From Patescibacteria group bacterium (lineage in GTDB: Bacteria; Patescibacteriota; Minisyncoccia; Phycocordibacterales; UBA2100): a stretch of 5,340 bases of DNA. The stretch spans positions 1 through 5,340 of the forward strand of contig WFZM01000027.1 in assembly GCA_015489565.1 (NCBI GenBank). The letters are read 5' to 3'. Positions within the stretch are counted from its first letter, which is position 1. The number at the start of each line of letters is the position of its first letter. Both the position numbers and the translations under genes were made by a program. Positions 3,152-5,340 of this stretch are shown piece by piece. The notes below the pieces were generated by a model. The model was not told the DNA's origin, ran no database searches, and worked only from the letters and a program-made list of their open reading frames with translations.

Positions 3152-5340
3152 ATGACACAAAAAGATTTTGCGCCGGAGATTTTTAAATCTCCATATAATC
3201 CTCAAGAAAATGAAAAAGAAATTTATAAGTCCTGGGAAGAATCTGGTTACTTCAACCCTGACGTTTGCGTAGAAAAAGGAGTCTGCGATAAAAATGCAGA
3301 TAGCTTCTCCATGATACTACCTCCTCCAAATGTAACCGGAACGCTACACATGGGGCATGCAGCCATGATTGCCATTGAAGACACTCTCGTGCGCTTTCAT
3401 CGCCTTAAGGGCAGGAAGACTCTGTGGATACCGGGTACAGATCACGCGGCTATCGCTACACAGTCAAAAGTGGAAAAAGAGATTTACAAAAAAGAAAAAA
3501 AGACTCGCCATGATTTGGGTAGAGAGGAGCTACTTAAAAGAATCCGTGAATTTGCGCAAAATTCTCACGATACAATAATCAAGCAACTCAAGGGTACCGG
3601 CGCCTCTTTGGACTGGTCGCGCGAAGCGTTTACTTTGGATGAAACCAGACACAAAGCCGTATTTGAAGCATTCAAGAAAATGTTTGAAGCCGGGCTACTG
3701 TATCGCAAAGAAAGAATAGTAAACTGGGACCCCAAAGGTCAAACGACAATTTCAGATGACGAGATAGTACACCAAGAGCGAGAGGCTAAGCTTTATACTT
3801 TCAAGTATTGGGCGGATTTCCCCATTAGCATATCAACTACTCGTCCTGAGACCAAGCTGGGTGATACGGCAGTTGCCGTTCACCCGGAAGACGAAAGGTA
3901 TAAAGAATATATAGGCAAAGAATTCAGTGGTAATTTCATGGGAGCGGATATAACAGTGCGCATTATAGCCGATGAAAATGTGGACCCCGATTTTGGCACC
4001 GGAGCGCTCGGTGTTACTCCTGCGCATAGCCAGATAGACTACGAGATGGCAGAAAAGCACGGACTTCCCCTTGTACAGGTGATAAACGAATATGCCAAAA
4101 TGATGCTTGGCGATGAAGATATAGTGGGTAAAAAAAGTACCATAGCGCGAGAAATAATAGTTGAGAAATTAAAAGAGCAGGGTCTTCTGGAAAAAGAGGA
4201 GGATATAGTGCAAAATGTTTCTACCGCAGAACGCACGGGGGCTGTAGTAGAGCCGCTACCCAAGCTCCAGTGGTGGGTTGATACAGAAAAGGAGTTTGAA
4301 TTGCAAAATCCAAAAATAAAAGGGCTTGAAAAAGGGCAAAAAATAACCCTTAAGGAGTTAATGCGCCACGTTGTGGAAAGTGGGCAAATAAAAATAATGC
4401 CGGACCGTTTCAATAAGACTTACTACCAGTGGATAGACAACTTGCGCCCTTGGTGTATTTCAAGACAAATATGGTATGGGCATAGAATTCCGGTTTGGTA
4501 TAAAGAGGGTGAGCTTAAAGTGTCCTTAGAGTCTCCGGGTGAAGGCTGGGTACAAGATGAGGACACGCTGGATACTTGGTTCTCGTCAGGCCTTTGGACT
4601 TTTTCAACCCTTGGCTGGCCGGAAGATACGGAAGACCTAAAGATTTACCACCCAACAGATGTTTTAGAAACCGGATATGACATCTTGTTTTTCTGGGTGG
4701 CAAGAATGATTTTGATGAGTGGTTTTTTGCTGGAGGATATTCCATTTAGAAATGTCTACCTGCACGGTCTTGTACGCGATGAGAAGGGAAGAAAGATGAG
4801 TAAATCTTTAGGGAATATAATAGACCCGCTTGATATGGCTAAAAAGTATGGCGCAGATGCAACCCGCATGTCACTCATTGTAGGTGCCCAGCCGGGCAAC
4901 GACATTAAACTTTCAGAGCAAAAGATAAAAGGCTACAAGCATTTTTCAAATAAACTTTGGAATGTAGCGCGTTTTGTTCTTATGTATCTTGACCCCGAGC
5001 AAATAACTTTGGATAGATCTAAATATAAGGACTCAGAGATTCTCAAAGAAGTTTCGGAGCTTCGCGATTATGTCGATGAGCATATGCAAAAATTCCGATT
5101 GGATTTGGCGGCCGAGAAGCTTTACCATTTTACATGGGACCGCTTTGCAGCTGAAATCATAGAGGAGAGCAAAGCTGTGCTTCAGGGAGATGACGAAGAG
5201 TTGCGTCAGGCAAAGGCGCAAGAGCTATATCTGGCGCTTTATGATTTACTCAAGCTTCTTCATCCGTTCATGCCTTTTGTCACAGAACTTATTTACCAAA
5301 ATTTGCCAAAGAAAGAAAAAGATTTCTTAATGGTAGAGAC
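3152..5340 (+). CDS. valS: Valine--tRNA ligase, C-terminus beyond the window
   Basis: This class Ia synthetase joins valine to tRNA(Val) using ATP in the cytoplasm. The frame is open for 729 codons to the window edge; family members usually run to about 850-950 residues, so the end of the anticodon-binding region and any C-terminal coiled coil are missing. The Rossmann catalytic core shows PPPNVTG (57-63), the HIGH motif as HMGH (66-69), GTDHAAIATQ starting at G95, WCISRQ (434-439), DTWFSS (474-479) and the KMSKS loop (548-552). The inserted editing domain has TTRPET (229-234), D238 and a segment at 280-298 including T289, H292 and D296. The anticodon-binding helical domain begins near 590, with the typical LLHPFMPFVTE near its end. 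The zinc-ligand cysteines some ValRS carry before DTWFSS are absent. ATG 3152 is fixed by an in-frame TAA inside the -10 box (3140-3142). ValRS is chosen over IleRS or LeuRS because of PPPNVTG and DTLDTWFSSGLW. Confidence 0.97.
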   Translation, partial: MTQKDFAPEIFKSPYNPQENEKEIYKSWEESGYFNPDVCVEKGVCDKNADSFSMILPPPNVTGTLHMGHAAMIAIEDTLVRFHRLKGRKTLWIPGTDHAAIATQSKVEKEIYKKEKKTRHDLGREELLKRIREFAQNSHDTIIKQLKGTGASLDWSREAFTLDETRHKAVFEAFKKMFEAGLLYRKERIVNWDPKGQTTISDDEIVHQEREAKLYTFKYWADFPISISTTRPETKLGDTAVAVHPEDERYKEYIGKEFSGNFMGADITVRIIADENVDPDFGTGALGVTPAHSQIDYEMAEKHGLPLVQVINEYAKMMLGDEDIVGKKSTIAREIIVEKLKEQGLLEKEEDIVQNVSTAERTGAVVEPLPKLQWWVDTEKEFELQNPKIKGLEKGQKITLKELMRHVVESGQIKIMPDRFNKTYYQWIDNLRPWCISRQIWYGHRIPVWYKEGELKVSLESPGEGWVQDEDTLDTWFSSGLWTFSTLGWPEDTEDLKIYHPTDVLETGYDILFFWVARMILMSGFLLEDIPFRNVYLHGLVRDEKGRKMSKSLGNIIDPLDMAKKYGADATRMSLIVGAQPGNDIKLSEQKIKGYKHFSNKLWNVARFVLMYLDPEQITLDRSKYKDSEILKEVSELRDYVDEHMQKFRLDLAAEKLYHFTWDRFAAEIIEESKAVLQGDDEELRQAKAQELYLALYDLLKLLHPFMPFVTELIYQNLPKKEKDFLMVE

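Noticed and set aside
3152..5338. TGA recoded as glycine, as in some Patescibacteria.
   Set aside because: No in-frame TGA occurs in the 729 valS codons or in the other genes, and GGN glycine codons are plentiful.

Overview
The window looks like chromosomal housekeeping DNA from a compact, AT-rich bacterial genome. All four genes lie on the + strand, and three of the four starts sit directly behind promoters. I infer a member of the Candidate Phyla Radiation (Patescibacteria). The UvrC is short and stops right after its RNase H-like nuclease domain, with no C-terminal helix-hairpin-helix domain. The valyl-tRNA synthetase has variant editing-site residues, the start codons lack Shine-Dalgarno sequences, and two neighbours are unrecognisable small soluble proteins. 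This placement rests on gene architecture and sequence flavour, not on a search. The standard genetic code fits: no in-frame TGA interrupts any of the reading frames, and glycine is encoded by GGN.

Layout: 1-244 is a leader region with a GC-rich hairpin (90-116) and a near-consensus promoter (185-213). At 245-1006 is an unrecognised 253-residue protein. At 1046-2287 is uvrC, the nucleotide excision repair nuclease, complete at 413 residues. At 2358-2837 is an unrecognised, helical 159-residue protein. The 314-base gap at 2838-3151 holds a likely intrinsic terminator, a second GC-rich hairpin with the same GTA loop as the first, an A/T-flanked hairpin and the valS promoter. From 3152 to the window end is valS, with 729 codons present and the C-terminus outside the window.

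The clearest unusual feature is regulatory. For uvrC, the 159-residue gene and valS, the -10 hexamer ends only 7 or 8 bases before the ATG, so the predicted transcripts begin at or within about two bases of the start codon (leaderless mRNAs). In each of these cases no ribosome-binding site is visible. The genes therefore appear to be separate transcription units, although they all point the same way and are tightly spaced. No functional cooperation between the genes is evident: DNA repair and tRNA charging are both general housekeeping. I found no mobile element, CRISPR array, tRNA or rRNA.
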